A stretch of DNA of 64,000 bases from Petaurus breviceps papuanus (Eukaryota; Chordata; Mammalia; Diprotodontia; Petauridae). The translations under genes were made by a program, and so were the position numbers. Of the stretch, positions 34,320 through 46,015 are shown in pieces. The notes beneath the pieces are model-generated. The model was not told the DNA's origin, did not search any database, and worked only from the letters and a program-made list of their open reading frames with translations. Position 1 is the first letter of the stretch; each line of letters starts with the position of its first letter. The stretch spans positions 4,764,695-4,828,694 of the forward strand of contig JAMXIF010000043.1 in NCBI GenBank assembly GCA_028583685.1, given 5' to 3'.

Positions 34320-34510
34320 GCCTATGACTTGGTATAGTGAAATGGAATTTTCTCTGGAGTTGAGGACGTCATTTCAATTCAAAGCACTACTACTTACCTC
34401 CTAGGGGACATTAAGCAGGCTGCTTAAATACTCTGGGTGCATTTCTCAATAATTAAAATAAGGGGCTGGATGAGAAGAATCTAAGGTCCTTTTGCAGTTA
34501 TACAACTATT
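34320..34510 (+). repeat. MIR-type SINE
   Basis: Sense order 'TATAGTGAAATGGAATTTTC', 'TACTTACCTCCTAGGGGACA', 'TTAAGCAGGCTGCTTAAATA', 'GCATTTCTCAATAATTAAAA' and 'AATCTAAGGTCCTTTTGCAG'. Old and diverged. Confidence 0.55.
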
Positions 34511-34798
34511 CTTGTTTAGTAGTTTTTCAGCTTCCCTGACTCTTTGTGACCACATTTGGAGTTTTCTTGGGAAATATACTGAAGAAGGTTGCTATTTCCT
34601 TCTCCATATCATTTTTACATCTGAGGATACTGAGACAAACAAGGTTAAATAACTTACTAAGGGTCATGACTTGCCTAAGATCATGACTTGCCCAGGTTCA
34701 CACAGTTAGTAAATGTCTAAGGCCAGAATTGAACTGAGGAAGATCAGTTTTCCTGACTCCAGGCCCAGTACTCTATCCATTGCACCACCTAACTAACC
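34511..34798 (-). mobile_element. tRNA-derived SINE (long CORE type), with target-site duplication
   Basis: Antisense copy: distal part 'TTTGGAGTTTTCTTGGGAAA', 'TTTTTACATCTGAGGATACTG', body 'CAGGTTCACACAGTTAGTAA', B-box 'GGCCAGAATTGAACTGAGGA', head 'ATTGCACCACCTAACTA'. It carries an internal repeat of about 20 bases (CATGACTTGCC twice near 34665-34690). ATACAACTAT flanks both ends (34500-34509 and 34799-34808). Confidence 0.85.
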
Positions 34799-34856
34799 AT
34801 ACAACTATAATCCCATGCCACAGTACAGTAAGAAATTAATACAAACAGTCTTAATA

Positions 34857-35011
34857 TTCTTTTTTTTAAAGAAATTGGGGTTAAGTAACTTGCTCAAGGT
34901 TACACGGCCAGTTATTTTTCTGTGGGTTTTGAGTATCTGAGCCCAGAACTGATCCCAGGTCTCCCGAATCTGGGGCCGGCGCTCTTACTCACTGTGCCGC
35001 CTGGCTGCCCC
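34857..35011 (-). mobile_element. tRNA-derived SINE, one unit of the dimeric family
   Basis: Antisense of the unit type seen in the dimers: 'AAGTAACTTGCTCAAGGTTA', 'GTTATTTTTCTGTGGGTTTT', 'GAACTGATCCCAGGTCTCCC', 'TGTGCCGCCTGGCTGCCCC'. Ten bases TTAATATTCT (34851-34860) and TTGATATTCT (35012-35021) form the target-site duplication with one mismatch. Confidence 0.85.
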
Positions 35012-35049
35012 TTGATATTCTTATTATAAATGAAATCAGATAAAAGAGT

Positions 35050-36950
35050 TTTACACAAATAAAAATGTGACTCAGATTTTCCTTGGGGAAACAATTGCCA
35101 GAAAGTGTATGTGGACTTCTGTTGCATGTCAAGATGAAACAGTTTATACAGAATTTGATAACATCTCATGATGAAGTTTTGCAACAACAACAAAAATCCC
35201 TGCAGAGAATCACAACTTTCCCATTGTCAGTGGTTGAAGGGAATGAAGAAGTAAATAAAATCTACAAATAATTTGATTTGATACTCCAAATCAAATCAAC
35301 TTACAATATTATACTATGTGATTTTAATGCAAAGTTTGGCACAAGAGAGGGCCAAAAAATCTACATATCATTAAATGTAAAATATGTTGAATAAAGGTTT
35401 AGAATGAAAATTTTTAAAAGCTGAAGACATAAGATTACATACACCCTAATGCCAATATATTTTAATGTTTAATTCAATAAGAAAGTAGAGAAGTATTGGA
35501 TATGGTAAATGCTAAATAACATAAGAAAAATGAGAAGCATATTTTAATAGATGACAAATTATTTATTGTTGCTGTGGAAGTAATTTTTGAATAAGCTATC
35601 TGTGTATAATAAGAATAATGACTTGTGATAGAAAAGAAAAATCAATACCAAATTAAATGAAAAAGTTAAAAATGAGAAACCATGGTAGACAACTGTTTAA
35701 ATGTATAAAGATTACCAAAAATATGGCATATCAAAAAGTCTATAAATAAAATTCATTACCATTCAAAAGAATTTATCCTATCTATATACAAAGAAAATAA
35801 AATGTACAAAGATGCTTATTTTGTAGGCCTTAGTAGAATTGAGATAACTGAAAGAGACTCATCCAATGAAATAAACTGACACTGAAAAAATGGGAAATGA
35901 ATAAAAGAACAGACATTGACAAATGTTATAGAGTATTTTTTAAAAGCTTAAATAATATGAATTGCTCTCAAAAACAAAGATGCGATTTCAGGCCGAATGT
36001 ATTTTATTTCTTTTTAAGCTAGGAGTATAGCAGTCAAAAGAAATATAAATTTACGACATAAACACTTTGTATAATTATATGGAGGACAGTAGAAGATTAT
36101 TATAATTATTCCTTCACAAAACAGTGACAAGTTGAGGAAAAATTATTTTGTAAGAAAAATTATTGAGAAACATGATTATCAAATTGTCCTGACAGCATTT
36201 AAAAATGGAGCCTGAAAGAAGACAACAAACAGATGAAATTGGAAAGTCACTAGAAAAATATTTTAGCAAACATTTGATCTATCAATATCAGTGAAGCAGC
36301 CATATTTGGATTCCAATATTAGTCACCAATCTTTGCCTAAAAACATGTTCATTTTTCTAATGAAAGAAAAAATGGGGAAAACAAAAACTACTGACCTCCA
36401 AGATATATAAATAGAGGATATCCATGATGAAGGGGGGAAAAAACCTATTTGGAAAGGACTGAGGGATTTACTTTCTGTATATTTGAAAGAGAGGGAGGAT
36501 AACAAACTCAAAAAAATTCATGGATCTTATTGCCCAAAAAAGGCAAGCAAATAATAGCAATAACCCATGATCTATAGGCCTACTTTCTAGCCTTTCTGAT
36601 GACAGTGAAGTTAACACATTTGGATTTCAATATCAGTTTTCCATTGTACTGTATAACACATCTTGTTAAAGAATCTCTAATACACATATGTAGAGGAGAT
36701 CTATGCTGTAGGCAAAAACAATTTGGAGAGTACTGAGGGACTGATTTCCTTTATATCTGAAAGGGGTCAGGATAATAAACTCCTTGAAAAAATCATGAAC
36801 CTTGTTATTACCAAAAAAGACAAGCCAAAAATATCAAGTAGTATCCCAGAGGCCTACTTTTTGATCTCTACAAAATACATATGAGAATAATCTGCATATA
36901 AATTGAGAGTATCTTTGATGAAAGTGTAAGAAACCAAAAGTCAGACTTTT
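35050..36950 (+). mobile_element. Badly decayed RTE/BovB-type LINE ORF
   Basis: Fragments of a non-LTR endonuclease/reverse transcriptase: 'YNIILCDFNAKFGTREGQ' near 35300-35350 (the DFNAKVG.RE endonuclease motif of RTE-clade elements), then AT-rich sequence with stops. Weak later matches are KKDKPKISS and FDESVRNQKSDF near 36830-36940 (FDE..P.EQAGF-like). The motif order fits RTE, but the decay is heavy and the 5' and 3' limits are guesses. A diverged internal duplication is noted separately. Confidence 0.45.
36405..36880 (+). repeat. Diverged tandem duplication (~255-bp unit)
   Basis: The series 'AGAGGATATCCATGATGAAG', 'ATTTGGAAAGGACTGAGGGA', 'AACAAACTCAAAAAAATTCATG', 'TATAGGCCTACTTTCTAGCC' (36411-36592) recurs as 'AGAGGAGATCTATGCTGTAG', 'TTTGGAGAGTACTGAGGGAC', 'AATAAACTCCTTGAAAAAATCATG', 'AGAGGCCTACTTTTTGATCT' (36692-36878). 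Confidence 0.65.
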
Positions 36951-37022
36951 GCAATACCACATCTTTATAGTCATATATTGACATAAAACTGTGAAGAAAA
37001 CAAGGTAACACTAAGTTGTTGA

Positions 37023-37130
37023 ATAGATATATAGACACATATATTCATATATGTGTATGTATGTATATATACATAATTATATATATCATTAATATATGTA
37101 TATACATATACAGACATATACATACATCTA
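37023..37130. repeat. AT/TATG-rich microsatellite
   Basis: Interrupted TATA, TATG and ACATA units. Confidence 0.85.
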
Positions 37131-37797
37131 TCAGTATTACACATTTGATTATATAGAGGAAAAGCACTATCTTCAAGGTACTATTACAATTAAGTATTTT
37201 CTATAGTTATATGAAAAATTGTTCATAGTGTCTTGAAAGATGTAGAAACAGAGAAAACTTCTTTCATCCAGAACTTTGCCTTGGGCCTGTCGTAGGAGGT
37301 ATTCAATATTGTAAATATTTATTGACTCCTTGATAGATTCACTAACTTTCACATAACTAATATCAAGTGAGACATAAGAGAGATTCAAAGTTGTGGAAAA
37401 CGTTGCTGTCATCTAGGACATAAAATTTAAATTCCATTATAGGAGACATTGCCTGTGGATCACATAATCTTTCAGACACCCCTGCTTATAAATTATTTTG
37501 ATGATTGTACCAAGATCATGAACACTACAAAGTCTCATAAATCAAATCCATAATCAGCATAAAAATTTTACATAACCATGCAAAGAGTTTAAATCAAGTG
37601 AATAAAGATACCTATTTTCTAGAATATGATATGAAATTTGATAGATAATCCATAGAACTGATTCAAAGATATGGACACTTTGGACAGACCCTGAATATGG
37701 ACAAGGAATAGTCTCCCTTTGAAAAGATGGAAGATAGAACACTAGATTATTTTGAAAATTTTGCAGTCATTTTAATGTCCTCCCCCAAAAATGCCAA
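37131..37797. other. No recognisable feature
   Basis: Unassigned sequence; minus-strand open frames of 79 and 62 codons carry no family motif. Confidence 0.45.
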
Positions 37798-37984
37798 TTT
37801 TAATTATTATTATTATTATTATTATTATTATTGTTATTATTATATTATAGAGATTGGAAGGCAGGGCAATTGGGTTTAAGTGACTTGCCAGAGGTCACAC
37901 AGTTTTGGTGAAGTGTCTGAGGTCAGGTTTGAATGCAGGTCCTCCTGATTCTAGGGCCTATTCACTGCGCCACCTAGCTTCCCC
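37798..37984 (-). mobile_element. tRNA-derived SINE with (ATT)n at its tail
   Basis: An (ATT)n run (37801-37845) is followed by the antisense SINE 'GGGTTTAAGTGACTTGCCAG', 'AGGTCACACAGTTTTGGTGA', 'GTTTGAATGCAGGTCCTCCTG', head 'CTGCGCCACCTAGCTTCCCC'. The microsatellite sits where the A-rich tail should be. Confidence 0.8.
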
Positions 37985-38101
37985 TAAATATTATTACTTT
38001 TTTTTAAATCTGGGTTTGTAGTGGCAAGCAAAGTAGTACTTTGCTGCTTATTTCATCTATTCAAGAGCCTTTGAGCCTTGCCTTTGATTATGTCAAGTCT
38101 T

Positions 38102-39060
38102 TGTTGGAAGCAGTATACATTGTGCTATGCTTAATAGGCCTAAGGGAGTTTGAAGACTTTCCCTACCCTTAATAGGCCTAACATCATCATATGGAGTCCA
38201 GGGTTGGAAGAGCTTGCCTGAAGAGAAGAACTGGAAGGGTAGAACAGGAAGGAGCAGAGCAGAGAAAAGATGGAGCACAACCTGGGGTCAAACAGAACTG
38301 AGAGGGAGAATGGTTGTGAAATCTGGCACTTTGTTCTGTCTGTTGATGTTACTTTGTCATAAAATATTTTATCTGTTGAAAGAGGACTTTACCAGAAGCC
38401 CTGAAAGAGGACTTTACCACTGATAAAGAAGTGATGAAAGAGGCCTTTTACTGCTATTTACAGAAGTCCTGGGACGTTATTGCTTATTTGTGTTTGATTT
38501 CTCAGACAGAAGCTTTGTCTATTGGTTTGCGCTACTTTGTCAGACAGAAAGTGAATTGAGATGATAGTGCTGGCAATGTGTAAATATTGTAGCTCTGTTA
38601 AGCCTAATGTGTGTAAATATTGTTGTAGCTCTTTTAACCTATGTCTTCATAGAAACAGAAACTGTGAAGAGCTTGGAGGGGAATAGTCCCTGTGGGCTGA
38701 GATATACAACTGAAGCCTGCATGTGAATCCAGGCAAGACCTGGGAGCATGGATGAGAAGCCATGGGGTTTGGAATTCAGACTCAAGTTAAGATGGAAGGA
38801 GAGTTTATTTGGGTACTCAGTGCTGATTGATGATATTGTAACTTATTGTGACCTGGGGTGGATGGTGTTTGTACTTTTTGCTACCCTTGAAGGATGATTG
38901 ATTGCCTTAAGGATGATTACCGCTTAAGAATGACTGGCTTAAGGATGATAGGAAGCTAGCCTTGAGTCAAGATGAAAGAAGACTGTACTTGGGTACTTTA
39001 TATTGATTGAGGAGATTGTGACTTATTGAATATGTTTTCTTTAAGACTATGTGGTCACCT
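38102..39060. repeat. Unclassified, GC-richer block with nested short duplications; possible LTR fossil
   Basis: Distinct in composition from its AT-rich flanks. It opens TGTTGGAAGCAGTATACATT. It contains at least four internal near-repeats: GAAAGAGGACTTTACCA (twice, near 38378-38417); GTGTAAATATTGTAGCTCT / GTGTAAATATTGTTGTAGCTCT (38579-38630); GGATGAT(T) units after CCTTAA (38890-38955); and a pair of about 65 bp with TTGGGTACTC..TGATTGA..ATATTGTAACTTATTG (38785-38852 and 38965-39030). No coding frame of interest. Confidence 0.4.
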
Positions 39061-40789
39061 TAGTAATAAGTTTTTTTAATATGGTTTCTAATGTTGTCCT
39101 TTAGTTTCTTGAATGTTTTGCTTCAGTTTATTGCTGAAGAGAGAGTTCACTATAGTATGCAATTAGATCTTTAAAATTATTAACAATAGCAATCCTCAGG
39201 AGAGCTGCTTGTGATTGGCTTTATAGGTTTTAACACATGGAATATCATGGTCTCTGAAGAATAAATCTTAATTAACATCTAACATGCAATAGAGAGTTGA
39301 ATAGTACATATGAGTATGCTTCAGTTTATTGCCCATCATGAATTCTGCAAGCAAAAGAGCATAAATGATTTAATCAGAGAGCCATATACTTGGGGGTGGG
39401 GGGAAGAAGTAGGAGAGTTATTTATTGAGACTAGGAGTGTTGATAAGGACTCTATATACTCATATGGCATCTACAAAATATCAAGATAATCAAGAAAGTG
39501 AAGCCTTCAGCTTTGTTAGATCACTTACATAGAACTAAAGGATATAGAAGTAATTTATACAGATTGTTGGTAATCTATATCTCTAATGGGAATATTCACA
39601 TCAATGAAATTTTTAAAAATGCATTAGTATTTCACAATATACTTCTCTTTTCTGTAATATGAATTGGCACAAAGTTCTGGCATAGACCTTAACCTGAAAG
39701 TGTTTTTCCCAATATCTGCTTCCATACAGTGGCACAATTTATGATTATGCACAGAGAAGTTAAGCAGATTATCATAAAACCAAATAACCAAGCATGTGAC
39801 ATAAATTAAATGCAATAATGTTCTGAATAAGAATCTAGTTTGATATTTTAAGCATTAAATAATGTTTAGAGCATGAAGTCTTCACTAATTTGGCTATATG
39901 GAAGCCTCTTTTTGGCTCTAGGCTTTCTGGATAACTATAATTTCTTGACAAGAGGCTGACTAATAAATGATGTATTAGTATGTGGCTTTACTTTTCCCAA
40001 GTTTATTTATTATAGAAAATTCTAACTGACATCTATACAAGTCACTATACAAGTTTATGGTTTGATTCTATGTCCAATTATCTATTTAAATAGATAAGTA
40101 TGGATGGATATAGATATTTACACATTCACAGATATTTGTGAATAAGAGCCCTGAAATTGTGCCTGTTCTATGTAAATTAAGAGCTATAGTTCTAATTCAC
40201 ACATTATAGGTAATTATAATAAATTTTCCTGTGGTATAATCAAAATATTCAGGACATCTGGTTCCATTATGCTTCTTGCTGCTCTGGTATGATAATTTCC
40301 AGATTTGACTCTTAACTAGTTGTTTGAGCTTGCATTAGCCACTTTCTAGACTGTAGAAAGAAGAGGCTGTGCCAGATAATCTCTTCTGTCATTGACATTG
40401 CATATAGTGTATCTGTGGTTGTAACTGAAAATGACTTCATGTTATATCCTTCCAGTAGGAACCTCCAGCGACACAATATTCTACCCCCAAATACTGCTTC
40501 TTTAATGGTATAGATCTTGTAGAGAAGCATATTAAAGGCATCTGAGTTGGGAGAGGTGTGCAGGACTTGCTCACTTCTTGCCATCATCAACTATTCTGCT
40601 GACATGAAAGTCTGCCCCTTGCCCACTCCTGTTGATTGGGGAGAAGCATTTTCCAGAGTTACTGTCAATGGTTATGAATAAGAGTAATGTCTAATCTATA
40701 TGTTCAAGGAGCAAAGTAATAGCATAACAAATTTTAAAGTTTGGTGGGAGGGGGGGCTTTAGAAATGTATTTCTTCACCACTTGCTTTT
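39061..40789. other. No recognisable gene or repeat
   Basis: 1.7 kb of AT-rich sequence without features that I can support. Confidence 0.45.
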
Positions 40790-40900
40790 ACATCTAAGGA
40801 ACTTGGTGCCAAGGTAGATTAATAATTTGTAGAAAATAAAGCTAAGATTTTAACCTAGAATCTCTGAACTCATTTCAAAGCTCTTTCTATAATGACAATC
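40790..40900 (-). repeat. MIR fragment
   Basis: Antisense MIR: 'AAAGCTAAGATTTTAACCTAG', 'TCATTTCAAAGCTCTTTCTAT'. Confidence 0.5.
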
Positions 40901-41489
40901 ATATTCTTCTAGTCTATTGGTGCTTTATGTAGTACACATACCTTTTGGGGAAACATTTTTTATTTCTTTATTTACACTCCTTGATGTTTCACTAGCTGTG
41001 GTGGTACCTTACTCTTCTGTGCTGGTAGAAGAGATGCACAATGATTTTATTGTTTGCATTGGAGAACAATGGAAACAAAATTTATGTCAATACCATATGT
41101 GACACTAAATTCAATCAAGATCAGAGTTTATAAATTATAGTTATGCAATTTAATAGATAAATCTATCAAGTGACAAAACCTATATTTTAATAAATTTTAA
41201 AATCGTGGGAGTGTTTATATTGTGAAGATTTTTTTAAACTGCTGGCTTGATTTTTTTATATTTAATATTTTTATATGAGAACCAAAAATTCTTATTGAAG
41301 TTTGCTCAGGAGGATGAATAATTTAAATTCAACATCATTATGTGTGTCTTCTAATTTGTATCTTTGTTACACTAATATATAGCATATTTCAAAGCAATCA
41401 TAAGTAATTACAATTACGATATCTAAATATTATTTGCACATTGTTAAAATCTATCCTCTGATTGTTTCATTTATATTTTTATCTTATTT
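40901..41489. other. No recognisable feature
   Basis: AT-rich unassigned sequence. Confidence 0.45.
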
Positions 41490-41620
41490 CTACAATTAAA
41501 TCCTAATTTCCCCAAATGAAGGAATCTTGTCATAGTGTTCCTTTCATGTATCCTTTACATTAATTAATATAGAGTTTAGCATAAATGAAAGGTAATAAAT
41601 ATTTCACTGAATACTTTTAT
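41490..41620 (+). repeat. L2 3' end
   Basis: 'TCCCCAAATGAAGGAATCTTGT' and 'TTTAGCATAAATGAAAGGTAATAAATATTTC' in L2 3'-end order; diverged. Confidence 0.5.
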
Positions 41621-41894
41621 CAGAGTCATTTTGCACTAATGCTTTTGCTCAGAATCAAACAACACATTTCAAAGACAAATAATCCAAGATAAAAAACTCT
41701 TTATTAATTTTGTCTAAAAAATAAAGTTCAGCCTTTATAACTGAAAATATAGGAGAAAGGAATACATATGACAAAAAGAAAGTTGAGAAACTTTTGTTGT
41801 AGGTAATTACAGGCGACACAAAGAATGCTTACTTCTCTTAAAAGAAATATTTCTTTCTTTTCTAAAAGGCAAAGAAGTACTTGTATGTCTCTCT

Positions 41895-41898
<4 letters not shown>

Positions 41899-41933
<35 letters not shown>

Positions 41934-41935
41934 TG
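41899..41935. repeat. (CA)n microsatellite
   Basis: About 14 CA units followed by TATATA. Confidence 0.95.
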
Positions 41936-42517
41936 CATTTTATGTGTATATCTCTATTTATACATGGAAGAAGTTTCAGGTGAACTACTTCAACAATCCA
42001 CTAAGCAGAAATATATATCATGTTAACCATGATTACTTCTTGTTTATGGGTATCTTTTGAATTCTAACATAAGCAGATCAAATGGAAAGTTTTCTAATTA
42101 TTAAATTTATAAGGTAACTTTTCCATTGGATTACATTGTTTTCAATATCTGAAAAGGGGATATATTTATATTATGATACAGCTTGTGAGCAACTCTTCTT
42201 TAAGACAGAAGCAAAGCTTAAATATTTGTTAAGAGAATGATATTATTCCATCAAGTTCACTGTTTTGGATGATATTATTTAGATGGATGTGAAACTGTTG
42301 CTAAAGAAGTCTGTAAGAGTAATTATTACCCTATCTGTTTTAACAAGTTTTATTAATAGCATTTTGATTTGGAGAATAGCACTTGATTTGGAGAAAAAAA
42401 ATTTTCTTCACATTTTTTTTTTCAAATTTTCCTCTATGTGTAAACATCTCATATGCTTGATATGGGGTAGATATTTCTTTATCCTATTTTGAAATATTTT
42501 CTTTTCACACTTTTAAG
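41936..42517. other. No recognisable feature
   Basis: AT-rich unassigned sequence up to the LTR. Confidence 0.45.
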
Positions 42518-43050
42518 TGTGTGAAATGGGAATGTAAATTTTAAAGATCTTCCCTGCCCCTAGGCTAAAGTACACCTGGAGCCTGGGGTGGGAGGCTTGT
42601 TTTTCAGTAGATATTTTTTGATTGGCCAGTGGGTCAATAAGGTTGTTACATTCTCTGAGCCAAGAGAAGGCTATATAAGCCCTGATGTGCAGCTTTGTTT
42701 TGGGGTTCACTTTGAGAAATGTTTTGTGGTTTGATCAGATGAAACTCTGGGAAGCCATTGTCCAGAGCCACCTGGCTTTGAAACCCAGATATTGTTTGTT
42801 ATGGATGTAATGGTTGGACAGTTTGGAAATCTGTCTACTTGATCTGTTTCTGTCTTGATAATTCTGACTGTATATTCTGAAGTTCGGGGTGCTGACCTCT
42901 TTCCCCTGAACTAGGTAAACAATACATATCTTACTGATTAATGTAAGCTTGTTAACCCATTTTGAGTTGCTTTCCTAACAAAGCAGATCCAAGAACCTGT
43001 GTTGGTAGCAAACCCTGGGGACACTGGGGTGCTTGCTGCTACAGTGTGCC
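42518..43050 (+). repeat. LTR of an ERVL-like endogenous retrovirus
   Basis: About 530 bases from TGTGTGAAATGGG to GCTACAGTGTGCCA, so bounded by TG...CA. It has a TATA box (GGCTATATAAGCCC near 42670). Two bases after the 3' CA comes TGGTTTCAAATGGGAAAC (43053-43070), which resembles a tRNA-Leu primer-binding site (TGGTGTCAGGAGTGGGATTC) of the kind used by ERVL elements. That arrangement makes this a 5' LTR in plus orientation. Only one LTR is seen. Confidence 0.55.
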
Positions 43051-43960
43051 ATTTGGTTTCAAATGGGAAACTTGGGGGAGAAGGGGGATTGTGGCAAAGT
43101 GACTCCTATAATACTTGCCTGCTCTTATTCAGGGAGTGACCAGGAGACAGAAGGTATCTACTTTGTTCTTGAAGTCTATTCACAGGACTTAAAGGACTCC
43201 TGGAAAGACAGGTTCCTCTTTTCCTCTCTGGAAACAAAGTTCTGGTTTCAACTGAGTCAGAGTCAAAGAATAGTTATTCTTTCCAATGAATGTTAGGACT
43301 CTCCACTACAATGAGAAACCCATAGAATGTGTAACCTTGGTGAGGTGTAGCAATTATAGGAATGCATGATCTCCCACTCTGTCCACATCCTTGCTGATAG
43401 GAAAACTATCAGCCAGATACAAAGTACCCTTTTAAAAAGCATTGATCTCTTACCAATGATATATTTTTTGATGGAGTATTCTGATTTACATCTTGTTGGC
43501 CTAGATTTGATGTCAATCACATCAGAGAAATTTCCAAAGAAGGATCTTCTAATTTTTTTTTGGGGGGGTCTATATGACGGGATATGTGTTCCACATCGAG
43601 GAAAGAATGAATGAAGAAATTTGGGAAGTGAACAGGAGTCATAAGGATGTAGAAAATATCCCTGTTCTTCTGTGATAGTTTATTTTCTGAAGATGGCTTA
43701 ATTACTTTAAAAGTGGTCTAAGAGAACATGTCTGCTATAGCACTCTATGGCAAATTGTGATATGTGCATCAATGTTATCTTAAGCTGAAAAATTTTTGAA
43801 ACCCAGGACATTTGGCTAACTGAATTCTCACTGCTGAAATATTGGAGGGGAGCTTTTCTCTTATTAAACCAAAGGGCTCCCATTACATGACTGGGCAGCC
43901 ACACGCCATTGGTACGGCAACTAAGGAACATTTTACACTCTCACTCTATGATTCATGATA
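43051..43960 (+). mobile_element. Possible internal remnant behind the LTR, broken
   Basis: Sequence after the primer-site-like stretch has higher GC than its surroundings and an 87-codon open frame (43033-43296) without a family motif. If it is ERV internal sequence it is short and decayed; no pol motif is visible. The right limit is a guess based on composition. Confidence 0.3.
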
Positions 43961-44741
43961 CTCCAGAAAAATAATGAAACTCATATTATTGAACATAGAA
44001 AAAAATATACCATTTTGCTAACCTTAGATGAAATAGGTATGAGATTAATATTAAAAATATTCCATACAACTTTGCACCTATCATGATGTATACACTTAAT
44101 TTTTCTGGAGAAGAATGATTTAAAATTCAGATTTAGATTTGGTTTAACTTCATTCATATAGGAACTCTAGGCTTCAAGGCAAGACTTTTTACCTACTATA
44201 TGAGATGAGATATTTGTAAAGCAAGTAGAAAAGTGCCTGACACATAGTGAGTGCTTTAGAAATTATGCTACCATGTGTTCAAAATTTTACCTATTAAATA
44301 ATCTAGAGTCTATTCTCGCATCATGTTAGCAAAGGTCCTTAGAAGGGCAACAGTATTTTTATGAGACTGTTTTAACTATTCACATGCACAATACTTTCTC
44401 CATGTTAGAAAATGATGTAAGGGAGATGAGTATATCAGTATTAATTACCTTCTATGTGGCCACTACTGAGCTAGGCAATTTTAAGCTGACAAAGAAGTTA
44501 AAGTTATGATTTAGGCTGTTGAGAAGTTTGCACTTTATTTGTTGATAAATAAATAAATATATGTATATGTGTGTGTAAGTACACACACACACCATACAGA
44601 TACAGATACATATTGGTGTATGCCTGTATACATTTTCTCCAGACCTGTGATTTCATTGGTTTCAGGAAAATTCACTTTAGAGAACCCAATTATTGCAGAT
44701 TGGAAACTTATCTGTAATGAGACCTTTTTAAAGACTTGCCT
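43961..44741. other. Mostly unassigned; short MIR/L2-like end and a microsatellite
   Basis: 'AAGTGCCTGACACATAGTGA' at 44233 resembles the common 3' end of MIR/L2. An AT/TG/CA-rich simple repeat lies at 44549-44600. Confidence 0.45.
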
Positions 44742-44865
44742 GGGGCTCTAAGAGATAAAGTGATTTACCCATGGTCACATAAGCATGTATACATTATAAA
44801 GACTACAATTCAGGTTCCTAGACGCCAGGGTTACAATTTCTTTCACAACATACTGTCTTCCTTAT
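44742..44865 (-). repeat. MIR fragment
   Basis: Antisense MIR: 'AGTGATTTACCCATGGTCACAT', 'ACTACAATTCAGGTTCCTAG'. Confidence 0.55.
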
Positions 44866-44974
44866 ATATTTATAGATGAGAGAATAAAACAAAACAACAC
44901 AAACCTGAATGTTAAAGCAGTACAGTTTGTTATGATTTAGAGAAGCAGTATTTATTGTCAGAGACATCTTTTGT

Positions 44975-45400
44975 GAAAAATCAGTGAATCAATCAATAAG
45001 TATTTATTAAATATCTTCTATGTTACAGGCACTGTAGTAGATGCTAAAGAATTTAGAAATCGATGTAAGATTTGAACAATAAGTAGAATTGAGTAGACAA
45101 AGGGAAGGGACATAATTTCTGACTGGGAGAATTTTCATGACATTTGCCATTTTCCAAATGGTCACATAAAAAAAAAACAACAGCAAGAATATTCACAACA
45201 CATGGTTGGTCGTGGGAGGAAGGAAAGTAAGCAGATTAATCAGCAAGGTATGAGGGTGTGCATAAGGGCATTTGATTGAATATGTAGGACAATTACAACA
45301 TTAAGTGGGACTAAATTGATTATGAAGGATTTTGAAAGCCAGGCAGGGTAAATCATCTTGCAATGATAGTAAATAGAGAACTCCTGTAAATTGTTAAACT
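44975..45400 (-). repeat. L2-type LINE 3' fragment
   Basis: Antisense L2 order: 'AATCAATAAGTATTTATTAAAT', 'CTTCTATGTTACAGGCACTG', and later 'GATTATGAAGGATTTTGAAAGCCAGGCAGG', as in the copy at 22085. About 200 bases of the middle are poorly matched. Confidence 0.6.
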
Positions 45401-45539
45401 AAGAACATATTTTTGGAATAGGTAAAAATATTAACTTCAGTGGCTCGTAGAAGATCATCCAGCATGTATATGTATAAAACATGCCCTGTACTTTGCAAGT
45501 ATGATCATCTTTGATGAGCCTCTTTATTTGTGTTTCCTC

Positions 45540-45770
45540 ATTTCTCTTCATAGGCTGACAAAAGTCTGACCTGAGAATATGCCTTTCTGTTTGTATTGGC
45601 AGTTTCTGTGTTCTAATCTGGGAGGATGTAATAACTACTTGTGCTTCTGGGAAATTTTCCACACATCCCCCAATAGTGATTCTAGCATAGTGAAGAATTC
45701 TTGTCTTTGTGGTCAGCAGCTGCTATATACAAGGAGAAAAGTTTGGTCTTAGAAGAAAATAATCATGGGA
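45540..45770 (+). repeat. Unclassified repeat, copy 1 of 2
   Basis: Shares a series of blocks with 46985-47185: 'ATATGCC.TTCTGTTT', a 'GGGAAATTTT / GGAATTTTACC' zone, 'TAGTGAAGAATTCTTGTCTTTGT', 'GTCAGCAGCTGCTATA'. Family unknown. Confidence 0.45.
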
Positions 45771-45834
45771 AGTTATAGGATATTTTACATTGAATTATTT
45801 AGTAATCCAGATTCTCTGGCTATTTTCCTTAAAG

Positions 45835-46015
45835 CAGTCAGACACGAAGCATTTATAGCATTTATTCAGCATCAACCATGTACAATCAAGGATGTAAAAA
45901 AAAAGAAAAAAAAACATGATTCCCAATGTCAAAGAGTTCACATTCTAATATGGAAGACAATATGCATCTAACTATGCACATACAAGTATATCATTATGCT
46001 ATGGACTCACTCCCC
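45835..46015 (-). repeat. L2-type 3' fragment
   Basis: Antisense: 'AGCATTTATAGCATTTATTCAGC', 'CAAAGAGTTCACATTCTAATATGGAAGACAATATGC' in pieces. The A-rich stretch near 45897-45915 is within it. Confidence 0.6.

Noticed and set aside
38214-38423. A 69-codon frame in the unclassified block as a small gene
   Set aside because: No family motif, and it overlaps internal duplications of the block.
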